Positions 8,308 to 17,431 are shown, numbered from the stretch's first letter. The stretch is DNA of 64,000 nucleotides from Paraeggerthella hongkongensis (GCF_003726035.1 NZ_QICD01000012.1:1-64000), one strand, 5' to 3'. A program made the numbers and translations. The notes: generated from the letters alone by a model not told the origin.

Positions 8308-8650
8308 AGCTGCGTTGCACAGTAAGCTCGATGACGACCCCGGCCGACGACGCTGGGGTCGTTTTTTGTCGTTGCATGTTTAGTGTCGGACGCCCTGCGG
8401 TGAACCGGTGGGAAAAGAGGCATCGGTTGCTGGATCCCGGCCGCGATGTGGCGAAGGCGGACTTGTACGGGTGAGTGAGCTAGTGAGACACGGCAGGGAG
8501 GTTGGGGGCAGCCGTCGTGAAGCGGGCGATGCGGCGCTTGTTCTCGGAAAGGGGCGTTTTGTGTACCCGGGGATGACGCGGCGATGCCGACGACAAGCTT
8601 TCCCGTATCATCTCCATCGACTCGTTCGTCTTGTGCATGCTCGCCTGTAG
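8308..8650. other. Intergenic DNA, convergent gap after thrS
   Basis: Apart from the thrS terminator (8334-8367), nothing recognisable is present. Short open frames occur on both strands but lack ribosome sites and resemble no known protein. Confidence 0.5.
8334..8367 (+). terminator. thrS terminator
   Basis: An 8-bp stem (acgacccc at 8334-8341, ggggtcgt at 8355-8362) is followed by a run of six T. Confidence 0.8.
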
Positions 8651-9478
8651 CTACCCTAACCATAGGCGATAGATGGTGGGCGGGTCGTAGTCGGACAGCG
8701 CGAGGCAGAAGCGGGACGGGTTGATGTCGTCGTAGGCCGACCGATCGCAAAACGTGTTCGCGTACACGAGGTACGGTAGCGTGATGGCGCGCGTCTCGCC
8801 GGATTGAAGGACGTTCCAATCATCGGGGAGGGTGTTTTGGACGAGCCCGCGTTCTGAGGGGACGCCGTACAGCTCGCCGAGTAGGTAACCGCCCGAATCG
8901 CCGCCTCCGCCGTTGTCGAGCATGTCGTTCGCCCCGTTGAAGTCTTCGCTCCACAGCTGCATTACGGGAAGGCTTTGCTCGTGCTCCATGGTGTTCGTCA
9001 GAGTCAGGTCGATGAGCACGATCTTGCACTCGTGTTCGCGAGCCTGCGCGTATCCGGTTGTCTGAGCGTAGTGGGGATACCATTCGGCGAACGCGTCCAA
9101 GGTTACGGCCTTCATGCTTACGGGGACGATTTCGATGCCGTCCGAATCGTAGATGTAATTGAATTCGCTCAGGTAGCGCTCGCGCTCCTCATCAGACCAC
9201 GAATTTCGCTCTTCCTCGCTCGCGTCGAACAATTTCCCTCGGGTCAGGTTCTCGGTTCGGAAGGTTTGTCCGAAGGACACGTCCACGATGCACTCGGCCT
9301 CGTAGCTGTTTGCACCGACGGTGCTGATCGACGCAGGGCGGAGTTCTCGATCCGTCGTTTGTGCTCGCGGCTCGGCGGGGATGAATTGGAGGGCCATCCA
9401 GACAAGCACGGCGGTGGCTGTCGCGATGCAGGCGGCGCCGAGGGCCGTCCGTACGATCCTGCTTCGTCCTGCGCTCAT
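8651..9478 (-). CDS. Membrane-anchored protein of unknown function
   Basis: The 275-residue protein has a basic start (MSAGRSRIVR), one hydrophobic helix (about 11-33) and an extracellular remainder. The outer part is acidic, rich in Tyr and Ser, with three cysteines (about 63, 151, 245) and a further one near 257. It may be beta-rich (ECKIVLIDLTLTN), but I do not recognise a catalytic motif. The ATG has a gaaggag site. Directly upstream lies a 7-bp tandem repeat (9492-9530), and the gene is divergent from a small LuxR-type membrane regulator at 9668, which probably controls it. Confidence 0.7.
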   Translation of the reverse strand: MSAGRSRIVRTALGAACIATATAVLVWMALQFIPAEPRAQTTDRELRPASISTVGANSYEAECIVDVSFGQTFRTENLTRGKLFDASEEERNSWSDEERERYLSEFNYIYDSDGIEIVPVSMKAVTLDAFAEWYPHYAQTTGYAQAREHECKIVLIDLTLTNTMEHEQSLPVMQLWSEDFNGANDMLDNGGGGDSGGYLLGELYGVPSERGLVQNTLPDDWNVLQSGETRAITLPYLVYANTFCDRSAYDDINPSRFCLALSDYDPPTIYRLWLG

Positions 9479-9491
9479 GGGACGCTCCTTC

Positions 9492-9530
9492 TCCGTAGTC
9501 CGTAGTCCGTAGTCCGTAGTCCGTAGTCCG
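9492..9530. repeat. 7-bp tandem repeat, 5.6 copies
   Basis: The unit tccgtag is repeated five times and followed by tccg without interruption. It sits 14-52 bp before the start of the leftward gene, just outside its ribosome site. Slippage by one unit would change promoter or leader length without touching the coding frame. Confidence 0.9.
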
Positions 9531-9568
9531 ACGCATCCAACCTAGCACGATCCGGCGTGAAGCGGCAA

Positions 9569-9586
9569 TGATGAAGTTTTTCATCA
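9569..9586. promoter_or_regulatory. Palindrome between divergent genes, candidate operator
   Basis: TGATGAA and TTCATCA form a perfect 7-bp dyad with a 4-bp centre. It lies between the leftward anchored protein and the rightward LuxR-type regulator, about where a LuxR dimer could act on both. Binding is inference. Confidence 0.4.
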
Positions 9587-9667
9587 CTCGTTCTGCCTGG
9601 GCGCGCTGGGAGCTTGCGCTATGCTGGGGATATCCAAACGGCAGACCGGCAAGAAGGAGGGCGGCGC

Positions 9668-10252
9668 ATGGTCTCGTGGTCGACGGTAGCGGTGCTTGCG
9701 TTGGTGTGCGTCGTATACGGCGCGTTCTGCACGGCGATGGCGCGGGCGTTCTTCCGCGCGCGGGCCGATCGGGCGGCGTACCGGACGGCGGGCGCGTGGG
9801 CGGCCTGCTTCGGCGCGACCGTCATCGGATCGCTCATGGCGCGCGATGCGCAGGGCGTCGAAGCGGCCGCTGCGTTCGCGGCCTGCGCGTGTCTCGCGTC
9901 CTTTCCGCTGTGCCTGGCGCTCGAGCGCCGCTGGCGCAACCGCGACATGGCCGCAGCCGTGGCCTACCTGCAGCTTCATCGGCCGGCTCTTCGGCCCGCG
10001 GAGCCGGCCGCCGTGTCGGGGTCGGAATGGGGCGCCGGTCTCGACGCCACCTGCGCGCGTCTCGCGCGCACCTACGACTTGACCCGCCGCGAGGAGGACG
10101 TGCTGCGCCTGCTCGCGGAGGGCCGCACGTTCGCTGAAACGGCCGACGAACTGGTGGTGTCGCTCAACACAGTAAAGAGCCATGCGCGGCGTATCTACGC
10201 GAAGATGGGAGTTGGTGGCAAAGCCGATCTTCTGGAGAAGGTGTCGTGCTGA
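9668..10252 (+). CDS. Short membrane-anchored LuxR-type regulator
   Basis: The 194-residue protein has two or three hydrophobic segments in the first 90 residues and a C-terminal LuxR helix-turn-helix (about 128-190: LTRREEDVLRLLAEG, then LVVSLNTVKSHARRIYAKMG). It is far shorter than the 12-span regulator at 3407, so the sensor part must work differently. The ATG at 9668 is preceded by aaggagg; an in-frame ATG at 9614 has none. It is divergent from the unknown anchored protein at 8651-9478. Confidence 0.8.
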   Translation: MVSWSTVAVLALVCVVYGAFCTAMARAFFRARADRAAYRTAGAWAACFGATVIGSLMARDAQGVEAAAAFAACACLASFPLCLALERRWRNRDMAAAVAYLQLHRPALRPAEPAAVSGSEWGAGLDATCARLARTYDLTRREEDVLRLLAEGRTFAETADELVVSLNTVKSHARRIYAKMGVGGKADLLEKVSC

Positions 10253-10632
10253 GCGGGGGTGTTAAGATGGGCATAAAGGCGCCGACTGGTGTGGGGTTCG
10301 TATCTGTCGTTTGTCGTGCCTTGGTGTGGCTAGCGGGCGAGTGCGCTTCGGGTTCCTCTGTGCGACGTTTGTTTTGATGAAATCCTCCTGCGGGGAGGCT
10401 CCATCTTCGGCGCGCAAATTCCTTCCTGCGCTTGAATGCGGTGCGTTTCCTTCTTCTTATGGTTTTAAGCGTTGGGAATAGATCCCTCCTACTTTCAGTA
10501 TCGTGTCCGTCCTGTTCGCTCGACGGGGCGGGCGATCGCATGCATGTGCCGTCTCCGGTTGGTGTACCATGCTATCAGCAAAATATCAGCAAAACGTTGC
10601 GGTGCGACGGACGCAACGAGGAAGGAGCGTGC
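10253..10632. other. Intergenic region upstream of yhdT-panF
   Basis: No gene or known riboswitch was recognised in these 380 bp. A short tandem (atcagcaaaat, atcagcaaaac at about 10574-10596) lies close to the yhdT start. A 36-codon frame from 10267 lacks a clear ribosome site and was not called. Confidence 0.4.
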
Positions 10633-10917
10633 ATGGCGCAGACGCCGCTGAAGAGTTATCGCGACAAGATGAGGCAGGCCAATCGTGAGGCGAAAGCTAC
10701 GCTGGCGGCCTTCGTGTTCATTGTGGCGGTATGGCTGGTCTGCGGATTCGGTCTATCTGGGAGCGACATAGAGGTGTTTCATACGCCGATTTGGATAATC
10801 GGAGGAACCTTGGGAACGTGGGTGGCGGCCATCGTCGCAGCCGTGGTGCTGGGCGGGCGCGTGTTCGTCGATTTCGACCTGGACGACGAAGGGGAAGGGG
10901 CGTCCGATCGTGGGTAG
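10633..10917 (+). CDS. yhdT: YhdT-like small membrane protein (DUF997)
   Basis: The 94-residue protein has two hydrophobic helices (about 24-45 and 56-80) and a short acidic tail. In many bacteria a protein of this size and layout is encoded directly before the sodium/pantothenate symporter PanF, and that is the case here: the stop overlaps the panF start by 8 bp, so translation is probably coupled. Its role is not established; it may help assemble or regulate the transporter. The ATG at 10633 follows a gaaggag site; longer in-frame starts upstream are not supported. The symbol is by analogy to E. coli. Confidence 0.75.
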   Translation: MAQTPLKSYRDKMRQANREAKATLAAFVFIVAVWLVCGFGLSGSDIEVFHTPIWIIGGTLGTWVAAIVAAVVLGGRVFVDFDLDDEGEGASDRG

Positions 10918-12409
10918 TTTGATCGCGCTTGCGCCCTTGGTGCTGTTTTTGCTGTTCGCGCTGGGCGCGAGCCTGCTCGTGCGCCGACGCGCGCAAGCCG
11001 CATCGACGGGCGGCGGTTTCGTGAAGGAGTACTTCATCGGCAACCGCGGCCTGGGCGGATTCGTGCTGGCGATGACCACCATCGCCACCTACGGGTCCGT
11101 AAGCTCGTTCGTAGGCGGTCCCGGTCAGGCGTGGTCCATCGGGTTCGGCTGGGTGTACATGGCCGTGGTGCAGGTGACGGCGCTCGTGCTTTTGTACGGG
11201 ATCATGGGCAAGAAGATGGCGCTCGTCTCGCGCAAGCTGGACGCCGTCACCGTTGTCGACGTGATCCGCGCGCGGTACGGGTCCGACCTGCTCGCCAACC
11301 TGTCGGCGCTCATCATCGTGGTGTTCTTCGTCGCCACGATGGTCGCGCAGTTCGTGGGAGGGGCCAAGCTGTTCGAGGCGGTGACGGGCTATTCGTACAC
11401 GACGGGCTTGTTCCTGTTCGGCGCGGCGGTCATTCTGTTCACCACGATCGGCGGGTTTCGCGGCGTAGCCGTGACCGATGCGCTGTGCGGCATCGCCATG
11501 CTGGTGGGCATGGGCGTGCTGGCGGTGGGAATCCTCGAGGCAGGCGGCGGCTACGAAGCCATCATGGTCTCCATTGCCGCAAACCATCCGGCCATGTTGG
11601 AGCCGTTTTCCGGCGGCAACATGCCGGCAGGGTTGTATCTGACCCAGTGGCTGCTCGTGGGCGTGTTCACGTTCGTGCTGCCGCAGTCGGTGGTTCGCAC
11701 CATGGGCTACAAGGATACGAAGTCGTTGCATCGGGCCATGATCATGGGAACCGTCATCATCGGCGCCATGATGATCGGGGTCACATCGCTGGGCGTGCTG
11801 GCGGCCGGCGTTCTCACGGACGATCTTGTCGCGTACGGCGGCAGCGTGGACAACATCATCCCGCTGTCCATCGTGGGCACGTTGCCGCCCGTTTTGGCCG
11901 GCGTGGCCATCATCGGGCCTATCGCCGCATCGATCTCGACGGTTTCGTCGCTTTTGATCTCGTCCTCCTCGGCCATCGTGAAAGACGTGTATCTGCGGCA
12001 TTGCGAGAAAACGGGAAAGCGCCCTGCAGACAGGCGCGTGGCGGTTTCGAGTCAAGCGGTGACGCTAGGCGTTGGCGTGCTCGCTTTCGCCTTGGCCGTC
12101 ACGCCGCCCGATCTGATTTGGAAGATCAACATGTTCGCGTTCGGCGGTCTGGAAACGGCGTTTTTCTGGGTGCTCGTCTGCGGCCTGTTCTGGAAGCGCG
12201 CCAATAAGACGGGAGCGCTTCTGTCCATGGCGGGTGGGACGCTGGCGTACTGCACCTCGATGGCTTTGGGCTTCAAGGTTGCCGACCTGCATCAGATTGT
12301 CATCGGCATCGCGGTTGCGGGGGCATGCATGATCGTGGGCACCCTGGCAGCGCGACATGCGAAGTCCAGCAAGCTTGCGGTGTTCTTCCCGGACGAAGAT
12401 GCCGACTAG
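10910..12409 (+). CDS. panF: Sodium/pantothenate symporter (SSS family)
   Basis: The 499-residue protein has about 13 membrane spans and the family hallmarks YFIGNRGLGGFVLAMT (about 41-56) and the SSF segment around residues 165-200. It takes up a small organic anion, most likely pantothenate, with sodium. The assignment rests on the yhdT partner and on the sequence GGPGQAWSIGFGWVYM near residue 70, which resembles PanF. A GTG start at 10910 overlaps yhdT. A related substrate such as another carboxylate cannot be excluded. Confidence 0.85.
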   Translation: MGSLIALAPLVLFLLFALGASLLVRRRAQAASTGGGFVKEYFIGNRGLGGFVLAMTTIATYGSVSSFVGGPGQAWSIGFGWVYMAVVQVTALVLLYGIMGKKMALVSRKLDAVTVVDVIRARYGSDLLANLSALIIVVFFVATMVAQFVGGAKLFEAVTGYSYTTGLFLFGAAVILFTTIGGFRGVAVTDALCGIAMLVGMGVLAVGILEAGGGYEAIMVSIAANHPAMLEPFSGGNMPAGLYLTQWLLVGVFTFVLPQSVVRTMGYKDTKSLHRAMIMGTVIIGAMMIGVTSLGVLAAGVLTDDLVAYGGSVDNIIPLSIVGTLPPVLAGVAIIGPIAASISTVSSLLISSSSAIVKDVYLRHCEKTGKRPADRRVAVSSQAVTLGVGVLAFALAVTPPDLIWKINMFAFGGLETAFFWVLVCGLFWKRANKTGALLSMAGGTLAYCTSMALGFKVADLHQIVIGIAVAGACMIVGTLAARHAKSSKLAVFFPDEDAD

Positions 12410-12433
12410 CTGGTTGATAGGCGGGCCGGTCGG

Positions 12434-14164
12434 CTAGTGCTCGCGGCTTGCGGGCCGTCCCGCATCCTCGTCTTCGCGGCGCTCCAGATCCTCGATGATG
12501 CGAAGGGCTTCTTCCGGCGAGGCGCCCATGCGCTCGGCCGCGCGCCCGATCTCGTCAAGGCGGCGATGGTACTCGCGCACGGCACGCTGCGCCAGGCGTC
12601 TGCGACGCTCTTCGCGGCGACGGGCGCGGTAGTCTTCGGCTGTAAGGTTTTCGCCCTCGCGCGTTGCGGCGGGGGAGGGCGCGGGCTTCTCGGCTGCAAC
12701 GGCGGCGGGAAGCTCCTCGCTGCTTGCCGCCGCGCGCTTCGCGGCGATCTCCTGGGCGGCAAGGTCGAGCGCTTCGTCGAGCAGGCGCTTTCTAGCCGAA
12801 GAGCGCTGCAGACGGAAGGCGAGGTCTTCCCAGCGCGCATCCTGTCCCTCGAGGCGGCGCTGCTTCGAGGCAAGACGCGCGGCGGCTTCTTGGCGCGCCA
12901 GCAAGCGTTCCAACTCCACATGCTCGCGCAGGATGCTGCCGATGTCGCGCGGGTTCTCGCGGATCTCCTTGACGGCTTCCAGGGGGCGCGCGTCGGCTAC
13001 GCGGTACGTGATGGAGGCGAGCAGCGGCATGAGGAACACCGTTACGGCTCCTGCAGCCACCAGCACGCTGGCCGTCTCCTGCGTCATGGCCTGCGCGCTT
13101 ACGGCCACCGACGTGACCGCGACGATGATGGGCAGCGCCGTGGTACAGTACAGCGCCACGGTCAGGCGGTTGTGAGAGGACACGTCGCGCGTGTCTTTGC
13201 CGGTGGATAGCGCAACGAATATGGGAACCGCGCGGATCAGCAGCAGCATGGCGATGAACCCGATTAGGAGCATCGGCTGCGCGAATACGGCCATCAGATC
13301 GATCTTGGCGCCGGAAACCACGAAGAACACGGGAATGAGGAATCCGTAGGCAACGCCGTCGAGCTTCGTTTCCAGGCTGTGGTCGCCCTCCGGAATGACG
13401 TAGCGAAGCACGAATCCCGCCGCGAACGCTCCCAGCACGATGTCCAGGTGAAACACCGCCGAAAGCGTGATGAGGCCGACCAACAGCAGCACGGTCACGC
13501 GCATCATGGTTTGCGAGGTGGTGTCGGCGTTGGCGGTCAGGAATCGAAACAGCCGATGCCCGGTTTTCTTCGCCTTCGCGGGAACCACGGCCACCGCTAC
13601 GCACAGCGCGACGAAGCCGGCAAGGATCAGCACGGTTTTCCATTCGGCGCGCGACGAGAGAAGAAGCGCCATTGCCAGCACGGGGCACAGCTCTCCCCAG
13701 GTGCCGTACGTCAGGATGGACTCGCCTACGCGCGTGCCCGTCAGCTCGCGCTCTTTCAGGATGGGCATGAGCGTGCCCAACGCGGTCGTGGTCAGGGCGA
13801 TGGCCATGGCAATAACCTCGAAGCGATTGCCGGAGAATCCGGGGATGAATCGCATGACCAAAAACGCGACGCCGAACGATACGAACCAGGTGATCAGCCC
13901 TCGCTTGCCTTGCGAACCCGTCAGGCTTTTGGGGTTGATCTCGTAGCCTGCCAACAGGAATAGAAACGCCAGCCCCAGATCGGCCAGCAGATCGACGGAG
14001 TCGGACAGCTGAACCACGCCCGCCATGTAGGGGCCCAGCAGCGCTCCGGCAATGAGCAGGAACACCGTTTCAGGGATCAGTTTGTTGGGGATGAGCTTGG
14101 CGGCGATGGGGCACGCCGCCGCGACGAGCGCGATGATGGACAAGGATATGAGATCGGTCGGCAT
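12434..14164 (-). CDS. CPA2-type cation/proton antiporter with charged C-terminal tail
   Basis: The 576-residue protein begins with 12-13 hydrophobic segments (1-375) of the Kef/NapA-like sodium or potassium/proton exchanger fold, including LLAGYEINP (about 72) and a motif near residue 110 that precedes a broken helix. Where Kef proteins carry a TrkA-N/RCK nucleotide-binding domain, this one has about 190 residues of Arg/Glu/Ala-rich helix, probably a coiled coil with a Pro/Ala break near 470. The tail may sense pH or dimerise. Ion specificity cannot be read. The gene is convergent with panF and divergent from ybjQ. Confidence 0.8.
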   Translation of the reverse strand: MPTDLISLSIIALVAAACPIAAKLIPNKLIPETVFLLIAGALLGPYMAGVVQLSDSVDLLADLGLAFLFLLAGYEINPKSLTGSQGKRGLITWFVSFGVAFLVMRFIPGFSGNRFEVIAMAIALTTTALGTLMPILKERELTGTRVGESILTYGTWGELCPVLAMALLLSSRAEWKTVLILAGFVALCVAVAVVPAKAKKTGHRLFRFLTANADTTSQTMMRVTVLLLVGLITLSAVFHLDIVLGAFAAGFVLRYVIPEGDHSLETKLDGVAYGFLIPVFFVVSGAKIDLMAVFAQPMLLIGFIAMLLLIRAVPIFVALSTGKDTRDVSSHNRLTVALYCTTALPIIVAVTSVAVSAQAMTQETASVLVAAGAVTVFLMPLLASITYRVADARPLEAVKEIRENPRDIGSILREHVELERLLARQEAAARLASKQRRLEGQDARWEDLAFRLQRSSARKRLLDEALDLAAQEIAAKRAAASSEELPAAVAAEKPAPSPAATREGENLTAEDYRARRREERRRRLAQRAVREYHRRLDEIGRAAERMGASPEEALRIIEDLERREDEDAGRPASREH

Positions 14165-14285
14165 GAGGACCCTTCCACGTTGTTCTCGTCAGTCCTGATG
14201 AAGTGCCATTGTATCGCAATGAGGCATCGGCAGACATGGTATGCTTCGAAGGCACACGTACTGCAGTTACGAGAAGGAGCGTTTC

Positions 14286-14609
14286 ATGATCGTTACCACC
14301 ACGCCCTCTGTCGATGGGTACCGCATCTCCGGTTATTACGGCGTCGTTTTCGGAGAGGTTATCACCGGCATCAACTTTCTGCGCGACTTCGGCGCGGGGA
14401 TTCGCAATATCGTAGGCGGGCGCAGCGAAGGCTACGAGCAGGAGCTTACCCAGGCGCGCACCGAAGCGCTCCAGGAACTTGAGCAGCGCGCCGCGGTAAT
14501 GGGCGCTCATGCGGTGGTCGGCGTCGATGTCGACTACGAGGTGCTCGGTCAGGGCAACATGCTGATGGTTACCGCTTCGGGCACCGCCGTCACGCTCGAG
14601 CAGGCGTAG
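14286..14609 (+). CDS. YbjQ-family protein (UPF0145)
   Basis: The 107-residue protein contains the conserved pieces of this family: GEVITGINF (about 23), then [11 protein letters not shown] (about 44), and [19 protein letters not shown] sequence near the end. The family forms pentameric rings and is annotated as putative heavy-metal-binding, but its role in cells is not established. The start is set by gagaaggag before the ATG at 14286. It precedes the ion-channel gene by 26 bp and is probably co-transcribed with it. Confidence 0.85.
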   Translation: MIVTTTPSVDGYRISGYYGVVFGEVITGINFLRDFGAGIRNIVGGRSEGYEQELTQARTEALQELEQRAAVMGAHAVVGVDVDYEVLGQGNMLMVTASGTAVTLEQA

Positions 14610-14635
14610 CGTTTCTCTCGGACGAAACGGGGCGG

Positions 14636-15493
14636 ATGGCGATGACGGGAGAAGAGAGGGCGCGGTTCGATCGCGCGTCGCGCTTCAAGCAGCAGGTTTA
14701 CCTGGCGCTCGAGGACTTGTCGCGCGCGCACGGACTCGCGCGCGTCGTGGGCGCGGGACTCTTCGTCCTGATCGTGCTGAACGCGTTGCTGGTGTTCGTC
14801 GACTCGAACCCGGGGGTTCCCTATGCGCTCTCCCGGGTTTTCCTGGTGTTCGGCCTGGCATCGAGCGTATGTTTCGGCGTGGAGTACCTTGCGCGGCTAT
14901 GGGTGGCCGACCTTGTGCACGCCGAGCTGCCGCCGCTGCGCGCCCGCGCCCGCTATGCGCTCTCGCCCATGGGCGTTATCGATTTGCTGGCGTTTCTGCC
15001 CGGTTTGCTGGTGTTTCTTGTTCCGGTATCGCCTTCGGCGCTTAACGCCGCGCGCATCGTGCGCTTGATCCGCCTCATAAAACTGTCCCGTTACATGAGG
15101 GGACTGCGTTCCATCGTGCGCGTTTTCCGCAAACGCCGATCGGAGATCGTCGCCTCGTTCATGGTGCTGGGCTTGCTCACCGTTACGGCAAGCGTGCTCA
15201 TGTACCAAGTGGAGAACCCGGTGCAGCCCGACAAGTTCGACAGCGTGCTCACGGGCATGTACTGGGCCATGACCACCATTACGTCGACCGGGTACGGAGA
15301 CCTGGTGCCCGTTACGGCGTTGGGACGCTTCGTCGGGTTTGCCACCATGGTGCTGTCCATTGGCGTGGTGGCCATTCCGGCGGGCATATTCTCGGCGGGG
15401 TTCGTTTCTGAGTTTCGGGCGCAGGATACCCGCAGCCACGATGCTGGCGAACGTCCGGAAAACCCCGATGATCGCGATGGCCGCGAAGGCTAA
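14636..15493 (+). CDS. Voltage-gated-like potassium channel
   Basis: The 285-residue protein has six membrane spans. S4-like basic residues occur in IVRLIRLIKLSRYMRG (about 141-156), and the pore loop carries the selectivity filter TSTGYGDLVPV (about 217-227), the signature of potassium channels. The cytoplasmic tail is short and charged and has no RCK domain. It probably passes potassium across the inner membrane in response to voltage. The ATG at 14636 is used; the second ATG, at 14642, is nearly as good. Confidence 0.9.
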   Translation: MAMTGEERARFDRASRFKQQVYLALEDLSRAHGLARVVGAGLFVLIVLNALLVFVDSNPGVPYALSRVFLVFGLASSVCFGVEYLARLWVADLVHAELPPLRARARYALSPMGVIDLLAFLPGLLVFLVPVSPSALNAARIVRLIRLIKLSRYMRGLRSIVRVFRKRRSEIVASFMVLGLLTVTASVLMYQVENPVQPDKFDSVLTGMYWAMTTITSTGYGDLVPVTALGRFVGFATMVLSIGVVAIPAGIFSAGFVSEFRAQDTRSHDAGERPENPDDRDGREG

Positions 15494-15502
15494 CGGTGCG
15501 CG

Positions 15503-16480
15503 CTATCGTTCCAGATACGCTTGAAGCGCGGGCCAGCGCTTGGCCGCCTCGCCGTAACCTTGTTCGTACAAGGCCAACAGCTTTTCCGGATCTTTTTCCA
15601 TGTTTCCTATGGTCACCGGCTCGGGAGGTTGTATGAGAAACAGTTTTCCCTCGTCTTGCAAGCGGGGGAGCGCGCGGTACATGCGATTGTAGTCGTAATG
15701 GCGATGCTGCAGGCGTTCGAGGAAGTACGGGTACAGCGCGTAGCGCTGGCGAAGGATAGCCATGAGCTTGTTCGGCGTTTTGACGAAGTCCGCGGCTTGC
15801 GTCAGGACCACGATGTGCTTTTTCGCGCCCGTGAGCATGGAGTACACGATGGGCACGCTGTCGCAGGTTCCGCCGTCGAGCAGCAGCTTTCCGTCGATGT
15901 CGACGATCTGGCTGACCAAGGGCATGGACGATGACGCGATAAGGTAGGGAAGGTCGGCTGCCGAGTCGGTGAACTCGTGGTAGTCTGCTTCGCCCGTCCT
16001 CAAGTTGCTGGAAACCGCCACCAACTGCATGGGCGATTGGTCGAAGGCAGGGTAGTTGAACGGTTCGAGCACGTTGGGAATCTCGTCGAACGTGAACGCG
16101 CGGCCGCAGGCGTTGCCGGTGCGCACGAAGCTTTTCATGGACAGGTAGCGCCAATCATCGCAGTACTTCATGTTGAGATAGCATGCCCGCCCGTTTTGGC
16201 CAGCCACGTAGTTGTACCCGCACAGCGCTCCCGCCGACACGCCGATCACGCGTTCGCAGAACAGCTTCTGGTCCATGAAGAAGTCCAGGACGCCGGCGGT
16301 GAACTGTCCGCGCATCGCGCCGCCTTCCAGCACGAGGTTGACTGGCGATGCCGCATGTCCGTCCCAAGCGGGAGGGTACAGGGACGAAGGTACGGTATCC
16401 GGGTTGGTCCCGGGCTCTTTGGACTTTGCTCGGGCGGCGTGCTGAACGAAGGGTTCGCGTGCGGAGGATTGGATGCTCAT
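15503..16480 (-). CDS. Patatin-like phospholipase
   Basis: The 325-residue protein has the three patatin landmarks: the oxyanion glycine loop EGGAMRG (about 45), the nucleophile elbow GVSAG (Ser near 80), and the catalytic Asp in DGG (about 200). It is predicted to hydrolyse acyl esters of lipids in the cytoplasm or at the membrane; no signal peptide is seen. It resembles the RssA/YjjU branch. The start at 16480 follows an aaagga site; an ATG eight codons upstream has none. Confidence 0.88.
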   Translation of the reverse strand: MSIQSSAREPFVQHAARAKSKEPGTNPDTVPSSLYPPAWDGHAASPVNLVLEGGAMRGQFTAGVLDFFMDQKLFCERVIGVSAGALCGYNYVAGQNGRACYLNMKYCDDWRYLSMKSFVRTGNACGRAFTFDEIPNVLEPFNYPAFDQSPMQLVAVSSNLRTGEADYHEFTDSAADLPYLIASSSMPLVSQIVDIDGKLLLDGGTCDSVPIVYSMLTGAKKHIVVLTQAADFVKTPNKLMAILRQRYALYPYFLERLQHRHYDYNRMYRALPRLQDEGKLFLIQPPEPVTIGNMEKDPEKLLALYEQGYGEAAKRWPALQAYLER

Positions 16481-16705
16481 GCGGGTCCTTTCTCTGATCC
16501 GCATTATTATAGCGGGTTCGTTTCAAGGTTGCTGCGGCTCGATATGTCGGGTTTCTCTAGATTTATCCCCTATTTGGTAACATTTGATGCAGCGCGTGCG
16601 GCTTCCGGTTAAAATACACGCAAATGAACGAAGAGCCGATGCGTAAGCTCGGTTCGAGCGGCGTGGCTTCCTCGAAGGAGGCGTCGCCAAGTAAAGGAGG
16701 TTGTT

Positions 16706-17014
16706 ATGAGCGAGGTTATCTCTTCTGCTGATTTCCAGTCCAAGGTGCTCGACGCGCAGGGGCCGGTGCTCGTGGACTTTTTCGCCACGTGGTGCGGACC
16801 GTGCAAGATGCTCGCCCCCACGCTCGACGAGGTGTCCGGCGAAGTGGCCGGCAAGGCGGCCGTTTACAAGGTGGACATCGACCAGAGCCCGGATGTGGCG
16901 CAGCGTTACGGCGTTATGAGCGTCCCGACGCTTGTCGTGTTCGAAAACGGCCAGGTCAAGCAGCAAGCTGTGGGCGTGCAGCCGAAGCAGAACATCCTGG
17001 CGATGCTGGGCTAA
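16706..17014 (+). CDS. trxA: Thioredoxin
   Basis: The 102-residue protein has the classic active site WCGPC (about 29-33), the cis-proline loop SVPT (about 72) and the normal thioredoxin length. It donates electrons from thioredoxin reductase to protein disulfides in the cytoplasm. It has a strong aaaggagg ribosome site and its own terminator, so it is a single-gene unit. Its likely reductase, trxB, lies 4 kb downstream. Confidence 0.96.
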   Translation: MSEVISSADFQSKVLDAQGPVLVDFFATWCGPCKMLAPTLDEVSGEVAGKAAVYKVDIDQSPDVAQRYGVMSVPTLVVFENGQVKQQAVGVQPKQNILAMLG

Positions 17015-17038
17015 ACCAGCATCCTAATGTGCTATCGC

Positions 17039-17069
17039 AAAGGGAGCCGCAGCATGCGGCTCCCTTTTT
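17039..17069 (+). terminator. trxA terminator
   Basis: A perfect 13-bp stem (aaagggagccgca / tgcggctcccttt) has a 3-nt loop and ends in a run of five T. Confidence 0.85.
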
Positions 17070-17094
17070 CGCGACGCGACGGGGTCGTTCCTCC

Positions 17095-17247
17095 GTGCAC
17101 GATTCTTTCCCCAATGTTGCGCGCGAGTGCATGTTGAGGCCCGTCCGCCGGCGGCGAATGATCGCGACCAGGCAAAACGCGCGGTCTCGTCGATGCCCGC
17201 CTCTTCGTACGCCTCTCAGACGCAACATTGGGAAAAGAATCGTGCAC
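17095..17247. mobile_element. MITE-like element with 27-bp inverted repeats
   Basis: The outer 27 bp at 17095-17121 and 17221-17247 are inverted copies that match at 26 of 27 positions, beginning gtgcacgattcttt. The 99 bp between them contain no gene. No clear target-site duplication is visible. It could be a miniature inverted-repeat transposable element or a mobile intergenic cruciform. Confidence 0.5.
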
Positions 17248-17431
17248 AAACCAGGGCATCTGACGCTGCCGCGTGCAGACGTCCCCTTCCGCCTTCCGAA
17301 ACGCCAGCGAGGCTTTTACGGTCTTGGAATGGGGAGCTGCACCGATGGCGGCTTGACGGCGCATCGGGCTACGGCGAGTTCGGCTCGACGGTTCGCCGTC
17401 GGCCGGCTTTGCCGCCTGCCCGCTTGTCGGG

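Larger units (their letters stand above)
17015..17431. other. Intergenic region with trxA terminator and MITE-like element
   Basis: No gene is recognised. The region holds the trxA terminator (17039-17069) and a 153-bp inverted-repeat element (17095-17247). The remaining 180 bp are GC-rich and featureless. Confidence 0.5.

Noticed and set aside
16584-16615. Promoter ttgatg / taaaat before trxA
   Set aside because: The spacing is 20 bp and the elements are weak, so it was not listed.
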